Made by a program: the position numbers and the translations under genes. Below the pieces are notes generated by a model. It was not told the origin of the DNA. It did no database searches and saw only the letters and a list, made by a program, of their open reading frames with translations. DNA of 64,000 nucleotides from Acidimicrobiales bacterium. GTDB taxonomy: Bacteria > Actinomycetota > Acidimicrobiia > Acidimicrobiales > AC-14. Location: assembly GCA_025463925.1 (NCBI GenBank), contig JAODBK010000039.1, forward strand, positions 1-64,000. The letters run 5' to 3'. Shown here piece by piece: positions 1 through 8,200 of the stretch (position 1 is its first letter; each line of letters starts with the position of its first letter).

Positions 1-2
1 GG

Positions 3-575
3 GCCGGGGGCGAGCCGGTCCGGCGCGCCTGGCGCGAGCCCGGTCGCACCCCGCGACGCGTCGTGCTGCTCTGCGACGTGAGCGGGTCGATGGAGCCGTA
101 CGCGCGCGGCATGGCCCGCTTCCTGCACGCCGCGGTCGCCGGGCGCGGGCGGGTCGAGGCCTTCGCCCTCGGGACCCGGCTCACGCGCGTGACGCGGGCG
201 CTGTCGTCGCGCGACCCCGACCGCGCCCTGGCCGCGGCCGCGCAGGCGGTGGTCGACTGGGGCGGTGGCACCCGCCTCGGCGACGGACTCCGCACGTTCA
301 ACGACCGGTGGGGCACCAAGGGGATGGCCCGCGGTGCGGTGGTGGTCATCCTTTCCGACGGTTGGGACCGCGGCGATCCCGATGTGCTGGCGGAGCAGAT
401 GGCGCGCCTGCGCCGGGTCGCCCACAAGATCGTCTGGGTGAACCCGCTCAAGGCGGCCGCCGGGTACCAACCCTTGGCGCGTGGGATGGCGGCGGCGCTG
501 CCGTACGTTGACGACTTCGTGACGGGCCACTCGCTCGCCTCGCTCGAGGAGCTGGTGAAGGTGATCGCATCGTGA
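3..575 (+). CDS. coxE: CoxE-type VWA-domain protein (5' end outside window)
   Basis: The reading frame is open from base 3 and the start lies before the window; about 190 residues are visible. The metal-ion-dependent adhesion site is intact: DVSGSM, the threonine of GGGTRLGD, and the aspartate of ILSDGWDRGD. CoxE works with the MoxR-type ATPase CoxD in maturing the active site of aerobic CO dehydrogenase and related molybdenum hydroxylases in the cytoplasm. CoxD and the structural genes would be expected upstream, outside the window. The XdhC/CoxI, MocA-like and CoxG-like genes that follow support CoxE over other VWA proteins, though the enzyme served (CO or another substrate) cannot be told from here. 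Confidence 0.85.
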   Translation, partial: AGGEPVRRAWREPGRTPRRVVLLCDVSGSMEPYARGMARFLHAAVAGRGRVEAFALGTRLTRVTRALSSRDPDRALAAAAQAVVDWGGGTRLGDGLRTFNDRWGTKGMARGAVVVILSDGWDRGDPDVLAEQMARLRRVAHKIVWVNPLKAAAGYQPLARGMAAALPYVDDFVTGHSLASLEELVKVIAS

Positions 576-585
576 GGACGGGCCG

Positions 586-903
586 ATGAGGGAAGTGCTG
601 AACGACGTGGAGCGCTGGCGTTCCGCCGGCCGGCGGATCGCGGTGGCGCGGGTCGTCGGTCTCGAGGGATCGGGCCCGCGTGACCCCGGCGCCACGATGG
701 TCGTCAACGAGGACGGCGAAGTGGCCGGGTCGGTGTCGGGCGGATGCGTCGAGGGCGCGGTGCTCACCGAGGCGCTGGAGATCCTCGGTGGCGACGGCAC
801 GCCGCGCCTCGTGACGTACGGCATTGCCGACGAGGATGCGTTCGCGGTCGGGCTCACCTGCGGCGGCACCATCCACGTCTTCATCGAGCCGCTCGACTGG
901 TGA
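586..903 (+). CDS. XdhC/CoxI family protein, single N-terminal domain
   Basis: A 105-residue protein made of only the XdhC_CoxI domain. Hallmarks are the GSVSGGCVEGAV loop and the YGIADEDAFAVGLTCGGTI stretch. XdhC-family proteins bind molybdenum cofactor and help insert its sulfurated form into xanthine dehydrogenase-type enzymes. The usual Rossmann domain is missing here; it is carried by the next gene, whose start overlaps this stop (GTGA at 900-903), so the two are translationally coupled. The ATG at 586 follows the coxE stop by 10 bases. This two-gene arrangement resembles separate CoxI- and CoxF-like proteins rather than a broken gene, since the neighbour has its own N-terminal part. Confidence 0.85.
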   Translation: MREVLNDVERWRSAGRRIAVARVVGLEGSGPRDPGATMVVNEDGEVAGSVSGGCVEGAVLTEALEILGGDGTPRLVTYGIADEDAFAVGLTCGGTIHVFIEPLDW

Positions 904-1700
904 TCTACGAGACGCTGCGCGACGCGATCCGCGACCAGTCGCCGGCGGCGTTGGTCACCGTGGTCGCGGTCGAGCGCGATCTCGCACCGTCGACGTCACT
1001 CGGCGCCAAGCTCCTGGTGCGGCCCGGCCACGATCCCATCGGTTCGCTTGGTGACGCCGACCTCGACCGCGTCGTGGCGCGCGACGCGCTCGGCGAACTC
1101 GAGTCGGGGCTCACCGCGACCCGTCACTACGGCCCGCACGGCGAGGCTCGCCAGGACGAGATCAGCGTGTTCGTCGAGTCGTTCGCGCCACCGCCGCGCC
1201 TGGTCATCTTCGGCGCGGTCGACTTCACCGCAGCGCTGGTGCGCGTCGCCAAGGTGCTCGGGTACCACGTCACCGTCTGCGACGCCCGGCCGGTGTTCGC
1301 CACCAAGACCCGCTTCCCGCAGGCCGACGAGGTCGTCGTCGACTGGCCCAACCGCTTCCTCGCTGCCACCGGGGCCGACCTCGGCCCGCGCGACGCGGTG
1401 TGCGTGTTGACGCACGACCCGAAGTTCGACGTGCCGGCGATCGTCGCCGCGCTCGACACGCGCGTCGGGTACCTCGGGGCGATGGGCAGCCGGCGCACCC
1501 ATGCCGACCGGATGCAGCGGCTGGTCGACGCCGGCGTCGAGGACGCGCCGCTGGCGCGGGTGATGGCACCCATCGGGCTCGACATCGGGGCCCGGACACC
1601 CGAGGAGACGGCCATCTCGATCTGCGCCGAGATCATCGCGCTGCGCACCGGGCGCAAGGCCCCCTCGCTCAGGGACAACGACGGGCCCATCCACGCGTGA
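900..1700 (+). CDS. XdhC family protein with Rossmann domain (CoxF-like)
   Basis: A 266-residue protein starting at a GTG inside the previous stop. The frame is open further upstream, but that part is antisense-like shadow of the preceding gene. Residues about 1-75 are an XdhC_CoxI-type domain (PAALVTVVAVERDLAPSTSLG). Residues about 98-245 are the XdhC C-terminal Rossmann domain, with RLVIFGAVDF near its start, YLGAMGSRRTHADRM, and PIGLDIGARTPEETAISI, a family signature. Role: handling and sulfuration-coupled delivery of molybdenum cofactor to a hydroxylase. It sits in the CoxE-to-CoxG series. The glycine-rich loop reads GAVDFT instead of the commoner GAGHVA, so nucleotide binding may be altered. 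Confidence 0.85.
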   Translation: MIYETLRDAIRDQSPAALVTVVAVERDLAPSTSLGAKLLVRPGHDPIGSLGDADLDRVVARDALGELESGLTATRHYGPHGEARQDEISVFVESFAPPPRLVIFGAVDFTAALVRVAKVLGYHVTVCDARPVFATKTRFPQADEVVVDWPNRFLAATGADLGPRDAVCVLTHDPKFDVPAIVAALDTRVGYLGAMGSRRTHADRMQRLVDAGVEDAPLARVMAPIGLDIGARTPEETAISICAEIIALRTGRKAPSLRDNDGPIHA

Positions 1701-1761
1701 CAAGCGTCACCGGCGGCCGTCCGATTAGGTGCTGATCGGCCCCAATGGGAGAGACTTGGGC

Positions 1762-3084
1762 ATGACGATGAGCCCGGAGGGGACCGGCTCTTCCACACCC
1801 GGCGCGGCCGTCACCGACGCCGAGCGGGACCGGGTGGTCGCCATGCTCCGGAGCCACTGCGGCGACGGCACCATCACCCTCGACGAGTTCGCCGACCGCG
1901 TCGGCGTGGTCTTCGAGTCCACGACGCGCGCCGAGCTGCGGGCCGCGCTCGACGGGCTTCCGGTCGCAGTGCTGCCCGAACCAGGTGACAGCGCGTTGCC
2001 GGCGCCGGTGTCGCACCGCCCGACGACCTCGTCGGTGATCGGCATCATGAGCGGCGGGCAGGCCAAGGGCCGGTGGCGGCCGGCCGACCATGTCAGCGCG
2101 TTCGCGCTCATGGGCGGTGTCGGCATCGATCTCCGGAACGCCGAGCTGACCGGTCCGACGATCGACATCAGCGCGGTGGCGATCATGGGTGGCATCGAGA
2201 TCATCGTCCCCGAGGGCGTGCCGGTCGAGGTCAGCGGGCTGGCGATCATGGGCGGCAAGGAGGTCAAGCTGCGCGACGTCCCGGTGCGTCCCGGGCTCCC
2301 GCTGGTGCGGGTCAAGGCATTCGCGTTCTGGGGCGGCGTGGTCGTGCGCCATCCGCGGGGCAAGGAGCGGGGCGAGCGATTGCACGCGGGCGCGGCGTCC
2401 GCGGTGCACGGCCTGATGCAACGCGAGCGGCACCGCGCCGACGCGCATCGCGAACGGGCCGAACGGCTCGCCGCCGATGCTGTCGACCGCGCCTGGCGCC
2501 ACGCCGAACGCTGGCTCGGGGGCCCGACCGGCAGCCTCGGCCCGGCCGAGGCCGAGGCGGTGCGCAGCGCCGCGCCGGACGGCACCGTCACCTTGCTCTT
2601 CACCGACATCGAGGGGTTCACCTCGCTCACGGAGCGACTCGGCGACCTGCGGGCCCAGGAGGTGCTGCGGGCCCACAACCACATCGTCCGCGACCACGTG
2701 CGGGCGGCCGAGGGCCAGGAGATCAAGTCGTTGGGCGACAGCTTCATGCTGGCGTTCGCGGGCGCCGGCCGGGCCATCCGCTGCGCGATCGCGATCCAAC
2801 GCCAGTTGGCGAAGTGGTCGGCCGACCGGCCGGACGAGGCGGTGCGGGTGCGGATGGGCATCCACACCGGCGAAGCGATCCGCGAGGCCGACGACCTGTT
2901 CGGCCGCACCGTGATCGTCGCGTCGCGGATCACCGACACCGGCCGGGGCGGCGACATCTTGGTGTCGAGCCTTACGTGCGAGCTCACGTCCAGCAGTGGT
3001 GAGTTCCGGTTCGGGGATCCGCGCACGGTCGAGCTCAAGGGCCTCACCGCGCCACAGGTCGTCCATCCCGTGCTCTGGGAGTGA
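1762..3084 (+). CDS. DUF1707 / LiaF-like / class III nucleotide cyclase fusion
   Basis: A 440-residue protein. The ATG at 1762 was preferred to the GTG at 1729 because a purine-rich GGGAGA lies just before it. Residues about 17-70 are a DUF1707 domain (VTDAERDRVVAMLRSHCGDG). Residues about 90-195 have the repeated MGG strands of LiaF-type C-terminal domains. An arginine-rich helix follows, then a class III adenylate/guanylate cyclase domain from residue 274 (LLFTDIEGFTSL, KSLGDSFMLAF, GIHTGEAIREADDLFG). The metal-binding aspartates and lysine are present. The transition-state asparagine of the VNxAAR motif is isoleucine (VIVASR), as in many actinobacterial cyclases, so activity is likely but unproven. 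No membrane span is evident. It overlaps the MocA-like gene by 4 bases and sits inside the cox cluster. Confidence 0.85.
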   Translation: MTMSPEGTGSSTPGAAVTDAERDRVVAMLRSHCGDGTITLDEFADRVGVVFESTTRAELRAALDGLPVAVLPEPGDSALPAPVSHRPTTSSVIGIMSGGQAKGRWRPADHVSAFALMGGVGIDLRNAELTGPTIDISAVAIMGGIEIIVPEGVPVEVSGLAIMGGKEVKLRDVPVRPGLPLVRVKAFAFWGGVVVRHPRGKERGERLHAGAASAVHGLMQRERHRADAHRERAERLAADAVDRAWRHAERWLGGPTGSLGPAEAEAVRSAAPDGTVTLLFTDIEGFTSLTERLGDLRAQEVLRAHNHIVRDHVRAAEGQEIKSLGDSFMLAFAGAGRAIRCAIAIQRQLAKWSADRPDEAVRVRMGIHTGEAIREADDLFGRTVIVASRITDTGRGGDILVSSLTCELTSSSGEFRFGDPRTVELKGLTAPQVVHPVLWE

Positions 3085-3644
3085 CGATCGCGGCGGTCGT
3101 GTTGGCGGCCGGCGCCGGCCGCCGCTTTCACGGCCCGACGCCCAAGCTGCTGGCGACATTCCGCGGCCGCCCACTGTGGACGTGGTCGGTCGACGCCGCA
3201 GTCGCGGCCGCGCTCGACGAGGTCATCGTCGTGATGGGCGCGGTGACGCTCGCGCCGTTGCCGAGCGCCGTCCGCGCGGTGCACAACGACGCGTGGGCCG
3301 AAGGCCAGGCGATGTCGGTGCACGCCGGGCTGCACGCCGCGGCCGCGTCCGGCCACGACGCGGTCGTCGTCGGACTCGCCGACCAGCCCCTCGTCACCGC
3401 GGACGCGTGGCGAGTCGTCGCCGGCGCGGTCGACGCCGATCGGCCCATCGCGGTCGCCACCTACGCCGGCCGCCGCGGCAACCCCGTCCGCCTGGGCGCG
3501 TCCGCGTGGCCGCTGCTGCCGGGCACCGGCGACGCCGGCGCCCGCGTGCTCATGGCCGAGCGGCCCGACCTCGTGGTGGAAGTAGCGTGCGAGGGCGATC
3601 CCGCCGACGTCGACACCGTGGAGGACCTCGAGGCATGGAGCTGA
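3081..3644 (+). CDS. MocA/MobA-like molybdenum cofactor nucleotidyltransferase
   Basis: A 187-residue member of the MobA-like NTP transferase family. The N-terminal signature is VVLAAGAGRRF followed by PKLLATFRGRPL; ADQPLVTADAW supplies the metal-binding aspartate; RRGNPVRLG is typical of the MocA group, which makes molybdopterin cytosine dinucleotide for xanthine dehydrogenase/CO dehydrogenase-type enzymes. The GTG start overlaps the previous stop by 4 bases. Placement between XdhC and CoxG genes supports cytidylyl transfer to molybdopterin rather than MobA-type guanylyl transfer, but base specificity cannot be read directly. Confidence 0.85.
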   Translation: MTIAAVVLAAGAGRRFHGPTPKLLATFRGRPLWTWSVDAAVAAALDEVIVVMGAVTLAPLPSAVRAVHNDAWAEGQAMSVHAGLHAAAASGHDAVVVGLADQPLVTADAWRVVAGAVDADRPIAVATYAGRRGNPVRLGASAWPLLPGTGDAGARVLMAERPDLVVEVACEGDPADVDTVEDLEAWS

Positions 3645-4408
3645 CCAACTCGTTCCAGGTGAACGTCCCGGTGGCCGACGCGTGGGCGATCCTGACCGAC
3701 GTCGAGCGGATCGCGCCGTGCATGCCCGGTGCCGACCTGCAAGAGGTCGAGGGCGACGAGTACCGCGGCGTGGTGAAGGTGAAGGTCGGCCCGATCACCG
3801 CGCAGTACAAGGGCGCGGCGCGCTTCATCGAGAAGGACGACGCCGCGCACAAGGCGGTGCTCAAGGCGGAAGGACGTGACACGCGCGGCGCCGGCAACGC
3901 CAGCGCGACGATCACCGCGACGTTGCGCGAGGTCGGCGGTGGCACCGAGGTGCAGGTCGACACCGACCTCACCGTGTCAGGCAAGGTGGCGCAGTTCGGG
4001 CGCGGCGTGCTGGCCGACGTCAGCGGCAAGCTCCTCACCCAGTTCGTCGACTGCCTGGAGGCCGATGTGCTCGGCGGCAAGCCGGGCGCGGGTGAGACGC
4101 CGCCACCCGAGGGCGACTGGGCCGAGATCGAGGAGCAGGCGCCTCCGGGCCCACCGACCGGCCCACCGACCGGACCGCCGCACGCGGTGCCGAGTGGGTC
4201 GCCGACCGCCGCCGTCGGTCGATCGAACGGCAGTGAAGGCGCGCCGGCGGTGCGCAAGATCGAGTCGCGGCCGGCCGCGCCGGTGGACCTGCTCGGCACC
4301 GCAGGCGCGCCGATGGCCAAGCGGGCGGCGCCCGTCATCGCGATCGTCTTCCTCATGGCCTGGCTGTTCCGGCGCCGCCGACGTTCGCGCCGCCAGTCGC
4401 GAGGCTGA
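3635..4408 (+). CDS. coxG: CoxG-like SRPBCC protein with C-terminal membrane anchor
   Basis: A 257-residue protein. The ATG at 3635 overlaps the MocA-like gene by 10 bases. Residues 1-150 are a CoxG/SRPBCC fold (SFQVNVPVADAWAILTDVER, CMPGADLQEVEGDEYRG). A proline-rich linker with PTGPPTGPP repeats follows, then a single membrane helix near residues 228-245 (APVIAIVFLMAWLF) and a basic tail of arginines, so the domain should face the cytoplasm. CoxG is reported to recruit CO dehydrogenase to the membrane and to bind quinone; the anchor seen here fits that job. It is the last cox-type gene of the cluster; the next gene starts in its stop codon (TGATG). Confidence 0.85.
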   Translation: MELTNSFQVNVPVADAWAILTDVERIAPCMPGADLQEVEGDEYRGVVKVKVGPITAQYKGAARFIEKDDAAHKAVLKAEGRDTRGAGNASATITATLREVGGGTEVQVDTDLTVSGKVAQFGRGVLADVSGKLLTQFVDCLEADVLGGKPGAGETPPPEGDWAEIEEQAPPGPPTGPPTGPPHAVPSGSPTAAVGRSNGSEGAPAVRKIESRPAAPVDLLGTAGAPMAKRAAPVIAIVFLMAWLFRRRRRSRRQSRG

Positions 4409-4845
4409 TGGCGGACGACGCCGACACGGTCGCGATGCTGCTCGGCCGTGAGCCCGCCGGGGCCTACGACGTCGTCGTCCGCGACACCGAAGGCCGGCCG
4501 GTCGTCATCCGCAACGACCCGCTGCTGGTCGACGGCCGGCCGATGCCGACGCGGTACTGGCTCGTGGCCGGCGACGTTCGTGCCGCGGTCAGCCGCATCG
4601 AGGCCGCCGGTGGCGTGCGGGCCGCCGAGGCCACGGTCGACCCCGGCGAGCTGGCCGCGGCGCACGCCCGGTATGCCGCCGAGCGCGACGCCGCGCTCCC
4701 GGCGGGCCACACCGGGCCGCGTCCGAGCGGCGGTGTCGGTGGGACCGCCACCGGCGTGAAGTGCCTGCACGCGCACTACGCCTGGTTCCTCGCCGGCGGC
4801 GACGACCCCGTCGGCCGGTGGGTCGCGGAGCGCGTTCCGACATGA
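4408..4845 (+). CDS. DUF501 domain protein
   Basis: A 145-residue actinobacterial DUF501 protein of unknown function. Family features are the YDVVVRDTEGRPVVIRNDP stretch, RYWLVAGD, and a C-terminal GVKCLHAHYAWFLAGGDDPVG segment with conserved cysteine and histidines. In actinobacteria DUF501 genes usually stand directly before a Ppx/GppA phosphatase, as here (4-base ATGA overlap with the next gene), often near enolase and FtsB-like genes, which are absent. No enzymatic role should be assigned. Confidence 0.85.
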   Translation: MADDADTVAMLLGREPAGAYDVVVRDTEGRPVVIRNDPLLVDGRPMPTRYWLVAGDVRAAVSRIEAAGGVRAAEATVDPGELAAAHARYAAERDAALPAGHTGPRPSGGVGGTATGVKCLHAHYAWFLAGGDDPVGRWVAERVPT

Positions 4846-5759
4846 CCGTCGCGGCCATCGACTGCGGGACCAACTCCACCCGCCTGCTCGTGGCCGACGA
4901 CCGCGGCCGGGCGCTGGAGCGGCTGATGCGCATCACCCGGCTCGGGCAAGGCGTCGACGCGACCGGCCGCCTGGCGCCGCAGGCGATCGAGCGGACCCTC
5001 CTCGTCTTGCGCGAGTACCGCGCCGTGATGGACCGGCTCGGTGTCGAGCGGGTGCGCATGACCGCCACCTCGGCGGCCCGCGACGCCGAGAACCGCGACG
5101 AGTTCTTCGACGCGGCGCGCACCATCGTCGGCGTGGCGCCCGAACTGCTGCCCGGCGCCGAGGAGGGTCGCACCGCGTTCCGCGGTGCGACCGCGGACCT
5201 CGACCCGGCGGCCGGACCGTTCCTCGTCGTCGACATCGGCGGTGGGTCGACCGAGTTCATCGTCGGCCCCGGAGGCGGGGCCGACCCTGAGGGAGTCGTC
5301 TCGGTCGACATCGGGTGCGTGCGCGTCACCGAGAAGTTCCTCACCTCCGACCCACCGGCGCCCGAGGAGCTGAGCCAGACCGTGTCGGTGGTGCGCGACC
5401 ACCTCGACGACGTCGCCCGCGAGCTGCCGGCGGCCAAGGACGCGCGCTGCCTGGTCGGGCTGGCCGGCACCGTCACCACCATCGCCGCGGTCGAGCAGGG
5501 GCTGGTCGAGTACGACCGCGAGCGCATCCATCACTTCGTGCTGACCAAGGCGGCCGCCGAGGACGTGTTCCGCACCCTTGCCACCGAGCCGGCGGCGCAA
5601 CGCCGCCACAACCCCGGGCTCGAGCCCGAGCGCGTCGACGTCATCGTCGGCGGGGCCGCGATCCTCGTCGCGATCATGCGCTTCTTCGACTTCGACGAGT
5701 GCCTGGTGTCCGAGGCGGACATCCTCGACGGCCTCGTGATGTCCCAGCTGGCTGACTAG
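4842..5759 (+). CDS. ppx: Ppx/GppA exopolyphosphatase family protein
   Basis: A 305-residue member of the ASKHA-fold Ppx/GppA family, the short form common in actinobacteria. The two phosphate-binding loops are clear: AAIDCGTNSTRLLV at residues 4-17 and VVDIGGGSTEFIV near residue 130. The activity expected is processive removal of terminal phosphate from polyphosphate and/or hydrolysis of pppGpp. The ATG at 4842 lies inside the stop of the DUF501 gene; the open frame extends upstream but without homology. A palindrome-containing stem follows the stop. Confidence 0.88.
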   Translation: MTVAAIDCGTNSTRLLVADDRGRALERLMRITRLGQGVDATGRLAPQAIERTLLVLREYRAVMDRLGVERVRMTATSAARDAENRDEFFDAARTIVGVAPELLPGAEEGRTAFRGATADLDPAAGPFLVVDIGGGSTEFIVGPGGGADPEGVVSVDIGCVRVTEKFLTSDPPAPEELSQTVSVVRDHLDDVARELPAAKDARCLVGLAGTVTTIAAVEQGLVEYDRERIHHFVLTKAAAEDVFRTLATEPAAQRRHNPGLEPERVDVIVGGAAILVAIMRFFDFDECLVSEADILDGLVMSQLAD

Positions 5760-5775
5760 TCACCGGGGCCGCCAA

Positions 5776-5789
5776 GGGCCGTTCGGCCC
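5776..5789. promoter_or_regulatory. 14-bp palindrome GGGCCGTTCGGCCC upstream of 5858 gene (possible DevR/DosR-type box)
   Basis: Perfect palindrome GGGCCGTTCGGCCC, 69 bases before the ATG of the next gene. It matches the GGGnC....GnCCC core of DosR/DevR (actinobacterial hypoxia/redox) operators. The same 14-mer recurs at 40301-40314 before the GGDEF-EAL gene. A larger stem (5768-5776 with 5798-5806) encloses it, so it could instead be a terminator hairpin after ppx with a TTCG loop. Confidence 0.4.
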
Positions 5790-5857
5790 ATCCACCACTT
5801 GGCGGCGCGCGCCGACCAAGGTGATGGCGACACAGGTACCGGGTGGGGGTGAGACAG

Positions 5858-6247
5858 ATGGACCTCCAGGAGTTCACGCAGGCGATCCACGAGATGTCGG
5901 TGACCGACATCCGTGAAGTGGCGGCCGAGATCGGTGGCCATCAGGCCTCGGTGGCCGACGACATCGCCTGGTGGCAGGCGACGCTCACGATCGACAAGGT
6001 CTTGAAGCACGACGGCCGGTGCCGCACCGCGGCGGTCGCAGCGTCGAGCGCGTCCCGAGCGGTCCTCGCGATCGTGGACCACGCCGACGACTCCTCGCCC
6101 GACTCCGACGTGATCGCGGTGGCCCGCGCCGCCGGCACGATCGCCCGCGGCCTGGTGGCCGGCAAGGACGTCGAGCCGTGCCTCGACCACCTGCTCCGCG
6201 ACTGGCAGCCGGTCCTGCGCCGCGGCATCCGCCACACCGCGGCCTAG
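5858..6247 (+). CDS. Hypothetical protein, alpha-helical
   Basis: A 129-residue protein I do not recognise. The ATG at 5858 is preferred to the GTG at 5843 because GGGGGTGAGA precedes it. The sequence looks all-helical and soluble, with tryptophans in ADDIAWWQATL and RDWQPVLRR and alternating acidic and basic helices; no catalytic motif, membrane span or signal peptide. It stands alone between ppx and an ABC transporter operon. The palindrome upstream suggests it may be a stress- or redox-regulated gene. Confidence 0.7.
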   Translation: MDLQEFTQAIHEMSVTDIREVAAEIGGHQASVADDIAWWQATLTIDKVLKHDGRCRTAAVAASSASRAVLAIVDHADDSSPDSDVIAVARAAGTIARGLVAGKDVEPCLDHLLRDWQPVLRRGIRHTAA

Positions 6248-6277
6248 GCCGCCGACTCCGTGCCTGCCGGCTCCGGG

Positions 6278-6307
6278 TTGACGTCGTGCCCGGCTAATCC
6301 CTACTGT
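6278..6307 (+). promoter_or_regulatory. Predicted sigma70-type promoter of the ABC transporter operon
   Basis: TTGACG at 6278-6283 and TACTGT at 6302-6307 are separated by 18 bases and lie 44 bases before the TTG start of the solute-binding protein gene. The stretch is noticeably less GC-rich than its surroundings. Sequence match only. Confidence 0.45.
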
Positions 6308-6350
6308 GTCGATCGACTTTCTTAGCCGCATCGACTTGGAGGGGATTCCA

Positions 6351-7394
6351 TTGACTCGCCGTCCCGTTGTTCTCGCGCTCGCGCTGGTGATCGCGGCTGG
6401 TGCCCTCGCGGCGTGCGGCTCGTCGAGCAGCTCCGCCAAGAGCCGCGGGCCGGTGACCCTCCGCCTCGGCTACTTCCCCAACATCACCCACGCCACCGCG
6501 CTGGTCGGCGTCGACAAGGGCATCTTCGCCAAGGACCTCGGCAGCAACGTCACCCTGAAGACGTCGACCTTCAACGCCGGGCCGGCGGCGGTCGAGGCGC
6601 TGTTCGCCAATGCGCTCGATGCCAGCTACGTCGGGCCCAACCCGGCGATCAACGCGTGGCAGAAGTCGAACGGCAGCGCGATCAAGATCATCGCCGGCGC
6701 CACGTCCGGGGGCGCGTCGCTCGTCGTGAAGCCGGGGATCAACAGTGCGGCCGACCTCAAGGGCAAGAAGGTGGCGACGCCTCAGCTCGGCAACACCCAG
6801 GACGTCGCCCTGCGCGCCTGGCTGAAGAAGGCCGGCTTGAAGACGGACCCGCAAGGCGGTGGTGACGTGTCGATCCTGCCGCAGGACAACGCGCAGACGC
6901 TCACCACCTTCAAGGCCGGTGACATCGACGGCGCGTGGGTGCCCGAGCCGTGGGCCAGCCGGCTGGTGAGCGAGGGCGGCGGCAAGGTGCTGGTGGACGA
7001 GGCGAGCCTCTGGCCGGACGGCAAGTACCTCACCACCACGCTGATCGTGCGGTCCGCGTTCCTCAAGAGCCATCCCGACGTCGTGCAGAACCTGCTGAAG
7101 GGCCACGTCGAGGCAACCGACTTCGTCAACAGCAACCCGGCCGAGGCGAAGACCGTCGCCAACAACGCCATCAAGGCGCTCACCGGCAAGGCATTGGCGG
7201 CGGCGATCATCGAGTCCTCGTGGCCGCACCTGCAGTTCACCGTCGACCCGCTGGTCGCGACCCTCGACAAGGAGGCCGCCGACGCCCAGGACGTCGGCCT
7301 GCTGAACAAGGTCGACCTCAAGGGCATCGCCGACGTCAAGCTGCTCAACAAGGTGCTCGAGGCGGCCGGCAAGCCCCCGGTGAGCGGGGGCTGA
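6351..7394 (+). CDS. ABC transporter substrate-binding lipoprotein (SsuA/NitT/TauT-like)
   Basis: A 347-residue lipoprotein. The TTG at 6351 was chosen because GGAGGGGA at 6338-6345 is well placed before it and it gives a compact signal peptide ending in the lipobox LAAC with Cys22. The mature protein is an NMT1/SsuA-like periplasmic-binding fold: RLGYFPNITHATALVGVDKG at its start, then QLGNTQDVALRAWLKKAGL and ALFANALDASYVGPNP. Expected substrates are aliphatic sulfonates, taurine or similar small anions; the exact ligand cannot be read. ATPase and permease genes follow with overlaps, so all three form one importer. Confidence 0.87.
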   Translation: MTRRPVVLALALVIAAGALAACGSSSSSAKSRGPVTLRLGYFPNITHATALVGVDKGIFAKDLGSNVTLKTSTFNAGPAAVEALFANALDASYVGPNPAINAWQKSNGSAIKIIAGATSGGASLVVKPGINSAADLKGKKVATPQLGNTQDVALRAWLKKAGLKTDPQGGGDVSILPQDNAQTLTTFKAGDIDGAWVPEPWASRLVSEGGGKVLVDEASLWPDGKYLTTTLIVRSAFLKSHPDVVQNLLKGHVEATDFVNSNPAEAKTVANNAIKALTGKALAAAIIESSWPHLQFTVDPLVATLDKEAADAQDVGLLNKVDLKGIADVKLLNKVLEAAGKPPVSGG

Positions 7395-8200
7395 TGGCGC
7401 TCCGGCTGACTGCCGACGCGGCACCCGCTACCTTCGGACGCTTGGACCAACCCGCCGTCCGGGTGCGCGACGTGTCGAAGGTGTACGGCCCGGCGGGGGC
7501 CCACACCTTCGCGCTCGACCGCATCTCGCTCGACGTCCTGCCGGGCGAGTTCGTGTGCCTGGTCGGCGCGTCGGGCTGCGGCAAGACGACGCTGCTGAAC
7601 CTCATCGCCGGGCTCGACCGGCCCGGCAAGGGCACCATCGAAGTGGGGGAGCAGCCGGCGCTGCTGTTCCAGGAGGCGGCGCTCTTCCCGTGGCTGACCG
7701 CGCAGAAGAACGTCGAGCTGGCGCTCCAGCTGCGCAAGGTGCCGCGACGCCAGCGTGCCGCGCGCGCCGCCGAGCTGCTGCACACGGTGCATCTCGACGG
7801 CTTCGCCGACAAGCGACCGCACGAGCTGTCAGGAGGCATGCGGCAGCGGGCCGCGCTGGCCCGGGCGCTGGCCCAAGAGTCGCCCGTGATGCTGATGGAC
7901 GAGCCGTTCGGCGCGCTCGACGCCATCACGCGCGACCTGCTGCACGACGAGCTCGAGCGGGTGTGGCAGGCGTCCGGCCTCACCATCGTGTTCGTGACGC
8001 ACAACGTGCGGGAGGCGGTGCGGTTGGGCGACCGCGTCCTCGTGCTGTCGAGCCGCCCGGGGCGCGTGGTGGCCGAGTTCCCGGTGAAGCTGGAACGGCC
8101 GCGACGGCTCGAGTCGCCCGAGGTTGCCCAGGTGGCCGGCGACATCGTCAACCGTTTGCGAGCGGAGGTGCGCAGCCATGCCGACGATTCCGAGGCCTGA
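7394..8200 (+). CDS. ABC transporter ATP-binding protein (SsuB/TauB-like)
   Basis: A 268-residue ATPase. The ATG at 7394 overlaps the previous stop by one base. Walker A GASGCGKTTLL, Q-loop LLFQEAALFPW, signature LSGGMRQRAALARAL, Walker B VMLMDEPFGALD and switch histidine VTHNVREAV are intact and belong to the nitrate/sulfonate/taurine importer class. About 20 extra residues precede the domain. It powers the importer made with the lipoprotein before it and the permease after it. Confidence 0.9.
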   Translation: MALRLTADAAPATFGRLDQPAVRVRDVSKVYGPAGAHTFALDRISLDVLPGEFVCLVGASGCGKTTLLNLIAGLDRPGKGTIEVGEQPALLFQEAALFPWLTAQKNVELALQLRKVPRRQRAARAAELLHTVHLDGFADKRPHELSGGMRQRAALARALAQESPVMLMDEPFGALDAITRDLLHDELERVWQASGLTIVFVTHNVREAVRLGDRVLVLSSRPGRVVAEFPVKLERPRRLESPEVAQVAGDIVNRLRAEVRSHADDSEA

